A stretch of DNA of 64,000 nucleotides from Bacillus sp. J37 (GTDB lineage: Bacteria > Bacillota > Bacilli > Bacillales > Bacillaceae). The DNA lies in NCBI RefSeq assembly GCF_000518865.1, contig NZ_JAEK01000004.1, positions 62,001 to 126,000 on the forward strand, written 5' to 3'. Below the pieces are notes generated by a model, which saw only the letters and a list, made by a program, of their open reading frames with translations, was not told the DNA's origin and searched no databases. Shown here piece by piece: positions 1 through 7,471 of the stretch; the stretch's first letter is position 1, and each line of letters starts with the position of its first letter. The translations under genes and the position numbers were made by a program.

Positions 1-1296
1 AACCTGCTTCAACTCAGAAATAACCTGATCTAAATTACTCGCCTTCCGGATGCTTTGAGTATATTTGAAGATACTATCCTGATAATTGTATTTCTCAGAA
101 AATCGCTTAAGCCTAAAACGGAAGTCGAAGATTTCTTTGATGTAGAAGACTAGGATCAGACAGAAAAAGATAGCTACTGAGAGCTGAATTTGATAAAAAT
201 CCGGGTTTTTTTCTTTTAGAGTGAGCATAATTCCTACCATTACAAAGGTTGGGATTACCGCTAACAATGAATAATATCTAATTCGTCCAAGTAAGAATTC
301 AATATCATATATTTTTGTTGCCAAAAATTGATACACAAGTGAAAATGGTATAAGTAATAAAAAGGTTGCCAATAAGGTCGGTGGGAACACATAATTTTGA
401 AAAATAATATAAGGGATTACATAAAATAATAAAAATGGTGAAAATGCTAATACATTTGTAACAATCAGCACTTTTACTATATATGCCTGCTCAGAATATT
501 TAATCTTTTTTAAACCAGTAAATTTAAGTACAAAAGTCAAAACTAGCATTACAAAGAACGTGGTTAAATTAATAAACTTATTAACTTGGAAATTAAAGTG
601 AATTATATCCTGTGCTATCTCCAAGCCTAGATTAATACCAACTATGATATATCCTAGCTTAATATAATTTATACTAAATAATTTCTTACCAAGCTCGAGA
701 AAATATTGATATAAAAAGTGAAGATAGCTTACTGGAACTAATAAAAATAAGCAAAGATTAACATACCTACTAATTATATCTCCCTTTGAAGAACCTGTGG
801 CACTTATATATGCTACTGCTATAATTAATAAAAATAAATTTAATAAATTTGCAGATTTAAGATTTGTCCTTTTATTTGATTTATAAATATAAAAACTACA
901 AAAAAGGCATAAAGTTAGAACAGTAAAGGGAATAATTATGATAAGTAAGCTTTGCGTACTAAAAATAGTTTCATTTTTTATTGAATATTCTTTGATTACT
1001 CCATTCCTAATAAGTGAAAATGACTCAACTTGTTCGATGACATTGAATTCAGTAATTGGTTTATGTTTAATAGGATCTTCACCATTAACTTCAACAACTA
1101 CATCTCCACTTTGGATACCTGCCTTTTCAGCCCATGATTTCGGTTCAATGAAAGTAATAGTTATCTCTTTATTTTCATTTATTTTTACATTCGCTCCAAC
1201 ATATGGATGGTTAATATTCAGTGTTGTTAAGTAAATAGAAAAGATAATACTTAAAATAACAAAGAATATGAATGTCTTGTTGAAGTTATTTCGCAT
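1..1296 (-). CDS. comP: ComP sensor histidine kinase, N-terminal part (cut by window edge)
   Basis: Membrane receptor kinase for the ComX pheromone; on binding it phosphorylates ComA. The frame is open from the ATG at 1296 to base 1 (432 codons) with no stop, so the kinase core lies outside the window. An AAGGGTG ribosome binding site precedes the ATG. Visible parts: a first membrane helix (about residues 5-27), an extracytoplasmic PDZ-like segment (about 35-85, with motif AGIQSGDVVVEVNG), then several hydrophobic helices up to about residue 380, which fits the known multi-pass ComP sensor. It starts 21 bp after the comX stop. Identity follows from position behind comQ and comX; ComP N-termini are known to diverge strongly between pherotypes. 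Confidence 0.93.
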   Translation of the reverse strand, partial: MRNNFNKTFIFFVILSIIFSIYLTTLNINHPYVGANVKINENKEITITFIEPKSWAEKAGIQSGDVVVEVNGEDPIKHKPITEFNVIEQVESFSLIRNGVIKEYSIKNETIFSTQSLLIIIIPFTVLTLCLFCSFYIYKSNKRTNLKSANLLNLFLLIIAVAYISATGSSKGDIISRYVNLCLFLLVPVSYLHFLYQYFLELGKKLFSINYIKLGYIIVGINLGLEIAQDIIHFNFQVNKFINLTTFFVMLVLTFVLKFTGLKKIKYSEQAYIVKVLIVTNVLAFSPFLLFYVIPYIIFQNYVFPPTLLATFLLLIPFSLVYQFLATKIYDIEFLLGRIRYYSLLAVIPTFVMVGIMLTLKEKNPDFYQIQLSVAIFFCLILVFYIKEIFDFRFRLKRFSEKYNYQDSIFKYTQSIRKASNLDQVISELKQV

Positions 1297-1317
1297 TACA
1301 AACACCCTTCACAAACA

Positions 1318-1476
1318 TTATATCCAGAAAGTACTAAACATCTTCCCTGCTTCCTTAATTCCCTCAATCAATCCTAAAACATCGTCTAAATCTACACCTA
1401 GTAAACTAGCTTCTCCATTCACTACTTTTTCTAATACATCTGGGTTTTCAACTAGAAAGTTTACGATTTCTTGCAT
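1318..1476 (-). CDS. comX: ComX pheromone precursor, 52 aa
   Basis: Precursor of the isoprenylated quorum-sensing peptide that activates ComP. The 52-residue product begins MQEIVNFLVENPDVLEK, matching the conserved ComX leader, and ends KMFSTFWI with a single Trp at the penultimate position, the residue ComQ prenylates in known ComX peptides. The ribosome binding site AAGGAGAG lies inside the last codons of comQ, 8 nt before the ATG, so the two genes are probably translationally coupled (2 nt between the comQ stop and the comX start). It is too short for most gene callers. Mature peptide length cannot be read from sequence. Confidence 0.95.
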   Translation of the reverse strand: MQEIVNFLVENPDVLEKVVNGEASLLGVDLDDVLGLIEGIKEAGKMFSTFWI

Positions 1477-1478
1477 AG

Positions 1479-2423
1479 TTATCTCTCCTTGTTTTCGGGA
1501 TTTAATTTTATGATCAAATGAGCAATTAAACGCTCACTTTGATTATGATTAATTGGTAATTGCCTGATCATCCGGGTTGCTTTGTTGATCGCAAGTTGTT
1601 TCATAACATTTAAGTATTGAGCGACTCCGGCATCGATCAGCTTTCGTTTTAGATTTAATGGGCTGCCAAAGTATTCGTTGATTGGCATGCCACTATTGAA
1701 GCCTTCTAAAATTTCTATGGCGTGATCATTGTATTTTTTTTGAAGATATAGATATGCCAGTGATTTCTTTTGTGAAGATACATCATTTTTGAGTGGATTA
1801 AATAGATCTCTAAAATCATTATCGATTTGCGCTGCAATACCTATTTGATATGAATATTCTTCTACAGCTGGAGAATTTGTGCCGGCAAGCAGCATGCCAC
1901 TTACTGAGGCAAGGGCTATTAATGAACCGGACTTGTTTTTCATGACTTCCAAACAGTCTTCCTCAGTCAAAATGGAGTTTTTTAAATCTACATGTTGTCC
2001 TTCCATTGCTTGAATAGAAAATTTGATGAATGCTTCTACTATCTGATACTTAAGCGAAGATTGGAGGGATAAAACAACGAGCTTGCTCAATGTATACAAA
2101 GTTGTTGCAGCATTAAGGGCTATTGGATGTTCAATTTTCATCCACGGCTCATCCACATTATCTAAATCTTCAAGATCATCAAGCATATCAAAAGATAAAA
2201 CGAGAAGCTCTACCGCAGCTGCTAATTGTGTAATTTCCTCATCATTTCCACCAAAAGATTGATAATGGATCAGTGTTAACTGTGCAAATGGAAGATCTTC
2301 TTTATTCGTTAAAAAAGAGAGTAAAAGATTCTTTAATTCAGTATTATTCACACATGAGGTAATGGTATTAATCATTTGTTGTTTCACTACCTTAGATGAT
2401 ATTTCTATTCCACTCACCTCCAT
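1479..2423 (-). CDS. comQ: ComQ isoprenyl transferase for ComX
   Basis: Polyprenyl-synthase-fold enzyme that prenylates the conserved Trp of pre-ComX and is needed for its processing. The 314-residue product has the first Asp-rich motif DDLED (about 82-86) and a second one DNDFRD (about 201-206), both used for Mg-diphosphate binding in this family. Length is normal for ComQ (about 300). The start is uncertain: the ATG at 2423 lacks a clear ribosome binding site, while a GGAGGTGA lies just inside the frame; an in-frame ATG at residue 17 is the alternative. First gene of a comQ-comX-comP operon. Upstream, repeat copy R1-A separates it from degQ. Confidence 0.95.
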   Translation of the reverse strand: MEVSGIEISSKVVKQQMINTITSCVNNTELKNLLLSFLTNKEDLPFAQLTLIHYQSFGGNDEEITQLAAAVELLVLSFDMLDDLEDLDNVDEPWMKIEHPIALNAATTLYTLSKLVVLSLQSSLKYQIVEAFIKFSIQAMEGQHVDLKNSILTEEDCLEVMKNKSGSLIALASVSGMLLAGTNSPAVEEYSYQIGIAAQIDNDFRDLFNPLKNDVSSQKKSLAYLYLQKKYNDHAIEILEGFNSGMPINEYFGSPLNLKRKLIDAGVAQYLNVMKQLAINKATRMIRQLPINHNQSERLIAHLIIKLNPENKER

Positions 2424-2518
2424 ATGCTTATATTACTATATACCTGGTATTTTTAATAGAAAAAGAATCTATTATACCTATTATCTAATACATTTTTACC
2501 CCAACGACCAAAATATGT

Positions 2519-2728
2519 CAAGATCAAAGGCGCTTGCTCCTTGATGAGCCTAGCGCATATGAGTAGAAGACGTTCTTTGTCTTCATTTCATTTGTGGCTA
2601 GACCCTAAAGGCAGTCTAAAATCGCGACCCTCAATCTCCACCATGTCTGCACTTGCACGTCCTGTGCTTCAGAGCTGGATGTCGCGGCTTATCCACAGTT
2701 CGAAGAAAAAGAATTTTATAGTTTCCTA
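2519..2728 (+). repeat. Dispersed repeat family R1, copy A
   Basis: A roughly 210 bp non-coding element lying between comQ and degQ. It shares long blocks with copy B at 3558: AGAAGACGTTCTTTGTCTTC, TTTGTGGCTAGACCCTA, TGCACTTGCA.GTCCTGTGCTTC and AGCTGGATGTC, and ends in TTATCCA.AG.TC then TTTATAGTTTCC. Its 3' end sits about 10 bp from the degQ terminator. Short open frames within it are not conserved between copies, so it is not read as a gene. Confidence 0.85.
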
Positions 2729-2735
2729 AACAAAA

Positions 2736-2762
2736 AAAAACTTGGCTATCAGCCAAGTTTCT
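2736..2762 (-). terminator. Intrinsic terminator of degQ
   Basis: On the minus strand the stem AAACTTGGCT / AGCCAAGTTT with a 3-nt loop is followed by a run of T. It begins at the degQ stop codon. Confidence 0.9.
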
Positions 2763-2902
2763 TAAGATACATTTAAAAATGCATATTTATCATATTTGTC
2801 AATACTTTTATTAAGCAGTTCAAGCGACTGTTTTGATTCTTTTAGCTCTTTTTCAATTCGAAGTAATAACTCAGTCATTTCATCGATTTTCTTCTGATTC
2901 AC
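2762..2902 (-). CDS. degQ: DegQ degradation-enzyme regulator, 46 aa
   Basis: Small regulator that stimulates phospho-transfer from DegS to DegU and so raises exoenzyme and related output. The frame runs from a GTG preceded by AGGAG at 9 nt spacing to a TAA abutting a terminator, and encodes 46 residues, the same length as B. subtilis DegQ. The pattern LLLRIEKELKESKQSLELLN then KSIDKYDKY aligns with B. subtilis DegQ as I recall it (LLFRLENDIKETTDSL, NKSIDQLDKY). Predicted as one amphipathic helix. It sits upstream of comQ as in B. subtilis, and a ComA box lies 115 bp upstream of the start. It was missed by long-ORF criteria. Confidence 0.93.
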   Translation of the reverse strand: MNQKKIDEMTELLLRIEKELKESKQSLELLNKSIDKYDKYAFLNVS

Positions 2903-3016
2903 AGTTTCACACTCCTCATAGATTGGTAACAAAACCAAACCAGTTTAACGTGTTTTCATATATCAATTTTAATTCAATTACGATCTGTTCGCACCGAAAA
3001 TAATTCGTAAGGCATA

Positions 3017-3032
3017 ATGCGTGATACCGCAA
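3017..3032 (-). promoter_or_regulatory. Candidate ComA box upstream of degQ
   Basis: Minus strand TTGCGGTATCACGCAT matches the ComA consensus TTGCGG-N4-CCGCAA at 10 of 12 positions, including the whole first half-site. A further half-site TTGCGT lies 5 bp upstream (3038-3043). degQ is a known ComA target in B. subtilis, so this closes the ComX-ComP-ComA-DegQ circuit. The -35/-10 pair downstream is not obvious, as is common for activator-dependent promoters. The rest of 2903-3170 holds no gene that I can support. Confidence 0.75.
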
Positions 3033-3170
3033 CTAAAACGCAATAGTCCAAATTATACATTTTCGCCCCTAACTTTATTGTTCTTTTCACCTGTTTTATG
3101 TCATTTTAAATAACCAACATACTATTCGGCATTGTATACCTACTATAAGGGGGTAGATCGAACGATTCAA

Positions 3171-3206
3171 AAAAAGATCCGCACGAATATACCATGCAGA
3201 TCTTTA
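3171..3206 (-). terminator. Intrinsic terminator after the gene at 3217
   Basis: Minus strand stem AAAGATCTGCA / TGCGGATCTTT with an 11-nt loop, followed by TTTT, just beyond the stop of the 74-residue gene. Confidence 0.85.
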
Positions 3207-3216
3207 CAGATTATTT

Positions 3217-3441
3217 TTATACAGTTAATATGTTCGTTTCAAAAATATGATGTGCCTCTTCCATTGCTAAATTCATCAATTCAGCTTTCTTTTCAATAGG
3301 TCCATGATACTCTAAGGTGTAATCTTCTATACCTGTCTTTGAAAACAAGCATTCCATTGTTACTTTACAATTGTCCTTTTCCACCGAAAACACCGCAACC
3401 ATCTTATCGTCCAGTACAAAAAATGTTGGCTGCCTACGCAT
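3217..3441 (-). CDS. Conserved small protein of unknown function, 74 aa
   Basis: I do not recognise this family with certainty. The 74-residue protein is soluble (no membrane helix or signal), with beta-rich patterning in the first half (FFVLDDKMVAVFSVEKDNCKVTMECLFS) and a charged helix at the C-terminus (KKAELMNLAMEEAHHIFETN). GGAGG lies 13 nt before the ATG, a slightly long spacing. It has its own terminator and stands alone between degQ and yuxH, the place where B. subtilis carries yuzC, but the resemblance to that protein could not be established from memory. Confidence 0.75.
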   Translation of the reverse strand: MRRQPTFFVLDDKMVAVFSVEKDNCKVTMECLFSKTGIEDYTLEYHGPIEKKAELMNLAMEEAHHIFETNILTV

Positions 3442-3557
3442 AGAGTGTTCAAGACCTCCTTATTTAAGTATCAAATTGTTGAGGACATTCAATTTTTGCC
3501 AGTCTACCAGTACAATTCTACATAAATGATCTTATTCCTTCCTTTTCTTATTCTATA

Positions 3558-3784
3558 ATGAACAAAAGCGCAAGCGCCTTGATCAGCCTCGGGCAAATAA
3601 GACGCAAATGAATAGAAGACGTTCTTTGTCTTCAATTCATTTGTGGCTAGACCCTAGAGGCAGTCAATAACGCGACATCCTGTCGAAATGACTGCACTTG
3701 CATGTCCTGTGCTTCGGGGCTAGGCACTGAAGCTGGATGTCAAAGCGCTTATCCAAAGCTCAAGAATTTTATATTTTCGCTAAC
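3558..3784 (+). repeat. Dispersed repeat family R1, copy B (longest copy)
   Basis: About 227 bp, beginning AACAAAAGCGCAAGCGCCTT and carrying a GGGGCTAGGCACTGAAGCTG block near the 3' end that copy A lacks. It fills most of the 367 bp gap between the 74-residue gene and yuxH. Its 3' end (TTTATATTTTCG) abuts the yuxH terminator. No conserved reading frame. Confidence 0.87.
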
Positions 3785-3785
3785 C

Positions 3786-3826
3786 AAAAAAAATGAGTGC
3801 CCGTTAGACTAACTGGCACTCACTTT
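3786..3826 (-). terminator. Intrinsic terminator of yuxH
   Basis: Minus strand stem GTGAGTGCC / GGGCACTCAT followed by a run of T. The left arm overlaps the last codons of yuxH. Confidence 0.88.
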
Positions 3827-5029
3827 CATTAATTTTGAAGCCCATTCAATGGCCTTTATATAAAAATGATTGATTTCTTCTTGAGAAATCGGTAAGTCTT
3901 TGATATCCCAATCCGCTTTTTCGATTTGAATAGACCAACCTAATACCTTATGTAAATCGTTTTCTTTTCCAAGAAGGGCATCTTGTATATCATCAGATAG
4001 TGGCAAATCTTTTAATACCTCTGATATACTTCTGTGCATCAATGTATCAATTAAAGAAAACATGCCTGTTAACATATATGGAGCAGAATGTGAGTTCCCA
4101 AGATAATGAGCAATTTGTTCGCACAATTTCCCACGAACCAAAGATAATTTAATAACCTCCTGCATGTCATGATCATCAGGTTCTTTCATACTCTTTAGTG
4201 ATAATACATAAATCCACTTTTTTAATTCATTTAACCCCAGTAAAACAATCGCCTGCTTAATTGACTCTATTTTATTTACAGGACGAAATGCGGGAGAATT
4301 GATTAGTTTTAGCAATTTGTAAGAAATGGAGATATCTTGTTCAATGGAAGTTGCGATCACATCTATATCAGGCTCTGTTTTTGATAGTTCAGCTAATATG
4401 TGATAATACGTTTTTAGATATACGGGTACATCATGACTGGAAATAATATTAGGACGACTAAAAAAATAGCCCTGGAAATACGTATAACCAGCATGTTTTG
4501 CAAATAAAAAGTCGTCTCTCGTTTCGACCTTTTCAGCCAGGAGCGTAATATTGTGCGGCTGATATTTTCTTACCATTTCTTCTTGAAACTGTTTCGTTGT
4601 TTGAAGAAAATCAACTTTAATAATATCAATATACTGTATCAGTTTTGGAAAGTAATCAGATTGTTCTTGTATTAAAAAATCGTCTAAAGCAATTGTATAG
4701 CCCAATTCCTTTAATTCTTTACAGGTGTAAATTAAGTCCTCATCTATAGCAACATTTTCTAATATTTCAACCACAATTGAACCTGGATTAAAAAAAGTCG
4801 GTACTTTGGACTTTAACAAACTTTCAGTGAAGTTAACAAAACATCTCTTTCCCTCTGACAGGTCATGTAATCCTATATTCAAGAAACTATTAATAATCAC
4901 TTCTGTAGTCGCTTGATCACCATCAATCTCTGGGAAGACATTTTCATTACTCCCTCTATATAGAAGCTCATAGGCGATAGCTTCTTCTTTTAAGTTAAAA
5001 ATTGGCTGTCTTGCGACAAAAACTTCCAT
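3809..5029 (-). CDS. yuxH: EAL-HDOD domain protein, putative c-di-GMP phosphodiesterase YuxH
   Basis: Predicted cytosolic protein with an N-terminal EAL domain (about 1-200) and a C-terminal HDOD domain (about 205-400). EAL domains hydrolyse c-di-GMP. Here the substrate and metal motifs are present in order: AYELLYRG, NFTE, VEILENV, IALDDF, IIKVDF and LLAEKVET. The last differs from the usual AEGVE, so activity is likely but not certain. The start MEVFVARQPIF is chosen because GGGGG lies 7 nt upstream and because YuxH relatives begin there; about 406 residues, close to the B. subtilis length. Monocistronic, with its own terminator. HDOD domains usually act in output or protein contact. Confidence 0.9.
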   Translation of the reverse strand: MEVFVARQPIFNLKEEAIAYELLYRGSNENVFPEIDGDQATTEVIINSFLNIGLHDLSEGKRCFVNFTESLLKSKVPTFFNPGSIVVEILENVAIDEDLIYTCKELKELGYTIALDDFLIQEQSDYFPKLIQYIDIIKVDFLQTTKQFQEEMVRKYQPHNITLLAEKVETRDDFLFAKHAGYTYFQGYFFSRPNIISSHDVPVYLKTYYHILAELSKTEPDIDVIATSIEQDISISYKLLKLINSPAFRPVNKIESIKQAIVLLGLNELKKWIYVLSLKSMKEPDDHDMQEVIKLSLVRGKLCEQIAHYLGNSHSAPYMLTGMFSLIDTLMHRSISEVLKDLPLSDDIQDALLGKENDLHKVLGWSIQIEKADWDIKDLPISQEEINHFYIKAIEWASKLMKVSAS

Positions 5030-5177
5030 CATTGATCCCCCATACAACATAACCAATAATTTCTAATTAACTCTATTCTACTACAGATTTTTAAATAGTG
5101 AATCATTTATTTATGAATATTTTCTTATACCCACAACTATTATCCTATATTTTTAAAATGTTCAAGCTCATATTCTC

Positions 5178-5294
5178 TTATAAAAAACGAAAAAATGTTA
5201 ATGTCAATTTCAACCATCCAAAAAAAGATAGCCACAGTGGAATACTGAGTAGCGTTGCCCAAAGCATTCCTTTAAAAAAGTTTTCTTCATGCAT
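5178..5294 (-). CDS. Small single-pass membrane protein, 38 aa
   Basis: I do not recognise the family. From ATG at 5294 the product is MHEENFFKGMLWATLLS followed by IPLWLSFFGWLKLTLTFFRF-L: a short acidic N-terminus and one strongly hydrophobic helix with a basic tail. An AAGGGTGTGAGAGGT stretch upstream can serve as ribosome binding site. It lies between yuxH and the hpaB-like gene, and a cre-like site lies about 70 bp upstream of its start. Possible roles as a regulatory membrane peptide are speculation. Confidence 0.6.
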   Translation of the reverse strand: MHEENFFKGMLWATLLSIPLWLSFFGWLKLTLTFFRFL

Positions 5295-5362
5295 ACCTCT
5301 CACACCCTTGAAAAGAGATTATTAGCTATATTTTTTCCATAGAGCTTCAATATAAAACATTT

Positions 5363-5376
5363 AGAAAACGCTTACA
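5363..5376. promoter_or_regulatory. Candidate cre site (CcpA)
   Basis: AGAAAACGCTTACA matches the cre consensus TGWAANCGNTNWCA at all defined positions except the first. It lies between two divergent genes, about 70 bp upstream of the small membrane protein gene and 160 bp upstream of the hpaB-like gene, so either could be the target. Confidence 0.5.
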
Positions 5377-5537
5377 TTTTGTTTTTTGTTATTATTACTA
5401 ACATTATTCACCTATTGCCCTTTCAATTCCTTTAATAACTCTTCATCAATTTCCAACATTGTTTTTACCTTCTGTATGCTCACCCTCAAAATTTACTGAC
5501 ATATAGTAGTTACATATGATGCAAGGAGTGAAAATCA

Positions 5538-6989
5538 ATGCCTGCGATTGATGGAGAACAATACTTAAACCGTATGAATGAACTGAAGCCAAATGTATGG
5601 ATAAAAGGTGAAAAGATACATGGCATATTATCTCAACATCCTGCTTATAAGGGAGCTATGCAAGCAAAAGCATCTCTTTATGATATGCAGCTTTCTCTTG
5701 AGCTGGTTTCAAAAATGACGTATCCGTCACCTGCTACCTCACAAAGAGTGGGATTATCTTTCTTACAGCCAAAGTCAAAAGAAGATCTAGAGTCTAGAAG
5801 ATTTATGATAAAGACATGGGCAAAGAAAACAGCTGGACTAATGGGAAGAACACCCGATTACTTAAATACGGTTTTGATGACCTTTGCCGCTTCTGCTTCA
5901 TTACTTAAAGAACAAGATGAAGAGTTCTCCAAAAATTTGCTGAAGATGTATGAAACAGCTCGCGAAAATGATCTTTCCTTTACCCATAGCTTTATTAACC
6001 CGCAAATAAACCGATCACTAAACTATGAAGAAAATACTAACCAGCCCATTGCTACTAAGATTATGAAAAAGACTGCAGATGGCTTAATTGTTCAGGGAGC
6101 AAGAATGTTGGCTACACAGGGTGGCATGACCGATGAAATTTTAATTTTACCGACTGGACAAAGTGATGAATATGCTTTTTGCTTCAGTATTCCAACCGAT
6201 ACTAAGGGAGTAAAATTTATTTGCCGTGATCCTTTCGTTCAAGATGAATCAACCTTTAATCATCCACTTTCTTCTCGTTTTCATGAAATGGATACAATGA
6301 TTGTGTTCGATAAAGTATTAGTTCCTTGGAATCGTGTCTTTTTTTATCATCGACAAGACTTGGCTCTTAAGCTCTTTTCAAGAAGCAGCTTCACTCCACA
6401 TACTCTTCATCAGGTTATTATTAGACAAATAGTCAAAACCGAATTTATCCTTGGTTTAGCACAAAAAATGATTATGACGTTAAATATCACAGAATTCCAC
6501 CATATCCAAGATAAAATCAGTGAGTTGATTATCGGGTTGGAAACAATGAAGGCTTTACTGGATCGTTCTGAGCTCGAGGCAAGAATTGATGAATGGGGAA
6601 CAATGGTACCAAATAGTCATTCTTTATTTGTTGCATCTAATTTATTTCCTAAACTGTATCCACGTATGATGGAGATTATACAGTTGATAGGGGCTGGTGG
6701 TTTGGTAGCCATTCCATCTGAAGAGGATTTTGCATCTGATATATCCGCAGACATTAACCGTTATTGTCAGGGATCTGCTTGTGATGCCAAGACAAAATCG
6801 AAAGTATTTAGACTTGCCTGGGACTTAACGATGAGCAGCTTTGGCACACGTCAAACACAATATGAACGCTATTTTTTTGGAGATCCTGTTCGATTATCCT
6901 CAACACTTTATAATGGATATCCTCGGGAAGAATATATTCGTGAAGTAGAGGAATTTTTAGAGCTAGGAATAGATAAAGAGGCCTTTTGA
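5538..6989 (+). CDS. HpaB-family 4-hydroxyphenylacetate 3-monooxygenase, oxygenase component
   Basis: FADH2-dependent aromatic hydroxylase of the 4-hydroxyphenylacetate 3-hydroxylase/HpaB family; the best B. subtilis counterpart I recall is YoaI. The 483-residue length is typical. Family features seen: N-terminal GEQYLNRMNELKPNVWIKGE, central THSFINPQINR, the ATQGGMTDEILILP stretch, and a C-terminal YERYFFGDPVR followed by YNGYPREE. A GGAG ribosome binding site is 8 nt upstream of the ATG. These enzymes need a separate flavin reductase; none is encoded nearby. In B. subtilis this position holds yueI-yueK, so this gene is an accessory replacement. The true substrate cannot be inferred. Confidence 0.88.
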   Translation: MPAIDGEQYLNRMNELKPNVWIKGEKIHGILSQHPAYKGAMQAKASLYDMQLSLELVSKMTYPSPATSQRVGLSFLQPKSKEDLESRRFMIKTWAKKTAGLMGRTPDYLNTVLMTFAASASLLKEQDEEFSKNLLKMYETARENDLSFTHSFINPQINRSLNYEENTNQPIATKIMKKTADGLIVQGARMLATQGGMTDEILILPTGQSDEYAFCFSIPTDTKGVKFICRDPFVQDESTFNHPLSSRFHEMDTMIVFDKVLVPWNRVFFYHRQDLALKLFSRSSFTPHTLHQVIIRQIVKTEFILGLAQKMIMTLNITEFHHIQDKISELIIGLETMKALLDRSELEARIDEWGTMVPNSHSLFVASNLFPKLYPRMMEIIQLIGAGGLVAIPSEEDFASDISADINRYCQGSACDAKTKSKVFRLAWDLTMSSFGTRQTQYERYFFGDPVRLSSTLYNGYPREEYIREVEEFLELGIDKEAF

Positions 6990-7007
6990 TTTAAGCCTCT
7001 TTTTTTG
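6975..7007 (+). terminator. Intrinsic terminator of the hpaB-like gene
   Basis: Stem AAAGAGGC / GCCTCTTT followed by a run of T, overlapping the last codons of the gene. Confidence 0.88.
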
Positions 7008-7015
7008 TTATGCAA

Positions 7016-7264
7016 TTACATTTCACTAACCCACTGTTGTACTTTTCTGGCCAGTTCATCTGCTGTCTCTTGTTCCGTACTTTTTGCTAATGAAGTAATT
7101 AAACGACTGTACAGCTCGTCCCTTTTTTCTTCATAGGAAATTGTCGTAGACCATTCAATTTCTGGAATTGCGATTAAGCTGTATTCCTCTTTTTTATTTT
7201 CATAAATATACACATTTGTAATAGTAATATTGTCGTTCTTCACATTTGCTTTTCTAATTTTCAT
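7016..7264 (-). CDS. yueH: YueH family protein, 82 aa
   Basis: Small cytosolic protein of unknown function conserved in Bacillus. The start MKIRKANVKNDNITITNVYI is chosen because AAAGGATG lies 6 nt before it; the longer frame from 7285 has no ribosome binding site. The 82-residue length equals B. subtilis YueH as I recall it, and the block VYIYENKKEEYSLIAIPEIE is the recognisable part. Next genes yueG, yueF and yueE keep the B. subtilis order. Confidence 0.82.
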   Translation of the reverse strand: MKIRKANVKNDNITITNVYIYENKKEEYSLIAIPEIEWSTTISYEEKRDELYSRLITSLAKSTEQETADELARKVQQWVSEM

Positions 7265-7340
7265 TCGAATCATCCTTTCAACCATCTATGAAAATATTAT
7301 AATCGATGTCCAAACGAATTTCAGCTGTCAGGAATTTTCT

Positions 7341-7411
7341 AGGAACAAAAGCGCTGGAGCCGGATGTAAGTGCACTCATTCACAGTTCAAAAAAATTTAT
7401 AGTTTCCTGAG
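7341..7411 (+). repeat. Dispersed repeat family R1, copy C (truncated)
   Basis: A 70 bp fragment: the 5' tip AACAAAAGCGCTGGAGC joined to the 3' end (GGATGTAAGTGCACTCATTC, CACAGTTC, TTTATAGTTTCCT). The inner half of the element is missing. It sits between yueH and yueG, about 12 bp from the hairpin downstream of yueG. Confidence 0.75.
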
Positions 7412-7422
7412 CGGTAAGAAAG

Positions 7423-7465
7423 AAGAACTGCTTATCAAGCATCCTTCACCAGATAAGCAGTTCTT
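7423..7465 (-). terminator. Strong hairpin downstream of yueG
   Basis: A perfect 14 bp inverted repeat, AAGAACTGCTTATC / GATAAGCAGTTCTT, with a 15-nt loop, 7 bp beyond the yueG stop. On the minus strand it is followed by CTTTCTTAC, a weak T-rich tail, so it may stop or protect yueG mRNA. Confidence 0.7.
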
Positions 7466-7471
7466 TATGAT

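Noticed and set aside
938-1513. Plus-strand frames opposite comP and comX
   Set aside because: Shadows of comP (open minus frame to the window edge) and comX; no ribosome binding sites.
2362-2729. Plus-strand frames of 60 and 62 codons near comQ
   Set aside because: One is antisense to the start of comQ, the other reads repeat R1-A; neither has a ribosome binding site, and the frame is not kept in copy B.
5098-5325. 75-codon plus-strand frame
   Set aside because: Antisense to the small membrane protein gene, which has the better start context and a plausible product.
5400-5485. Short minus-strand frame with VSIQKVKTMLEIDEELLKEL
   Set aside because: Only 23 codons, no proper ribosome binding site spacing, no recognisable family; may be a remnant of a lost gene.
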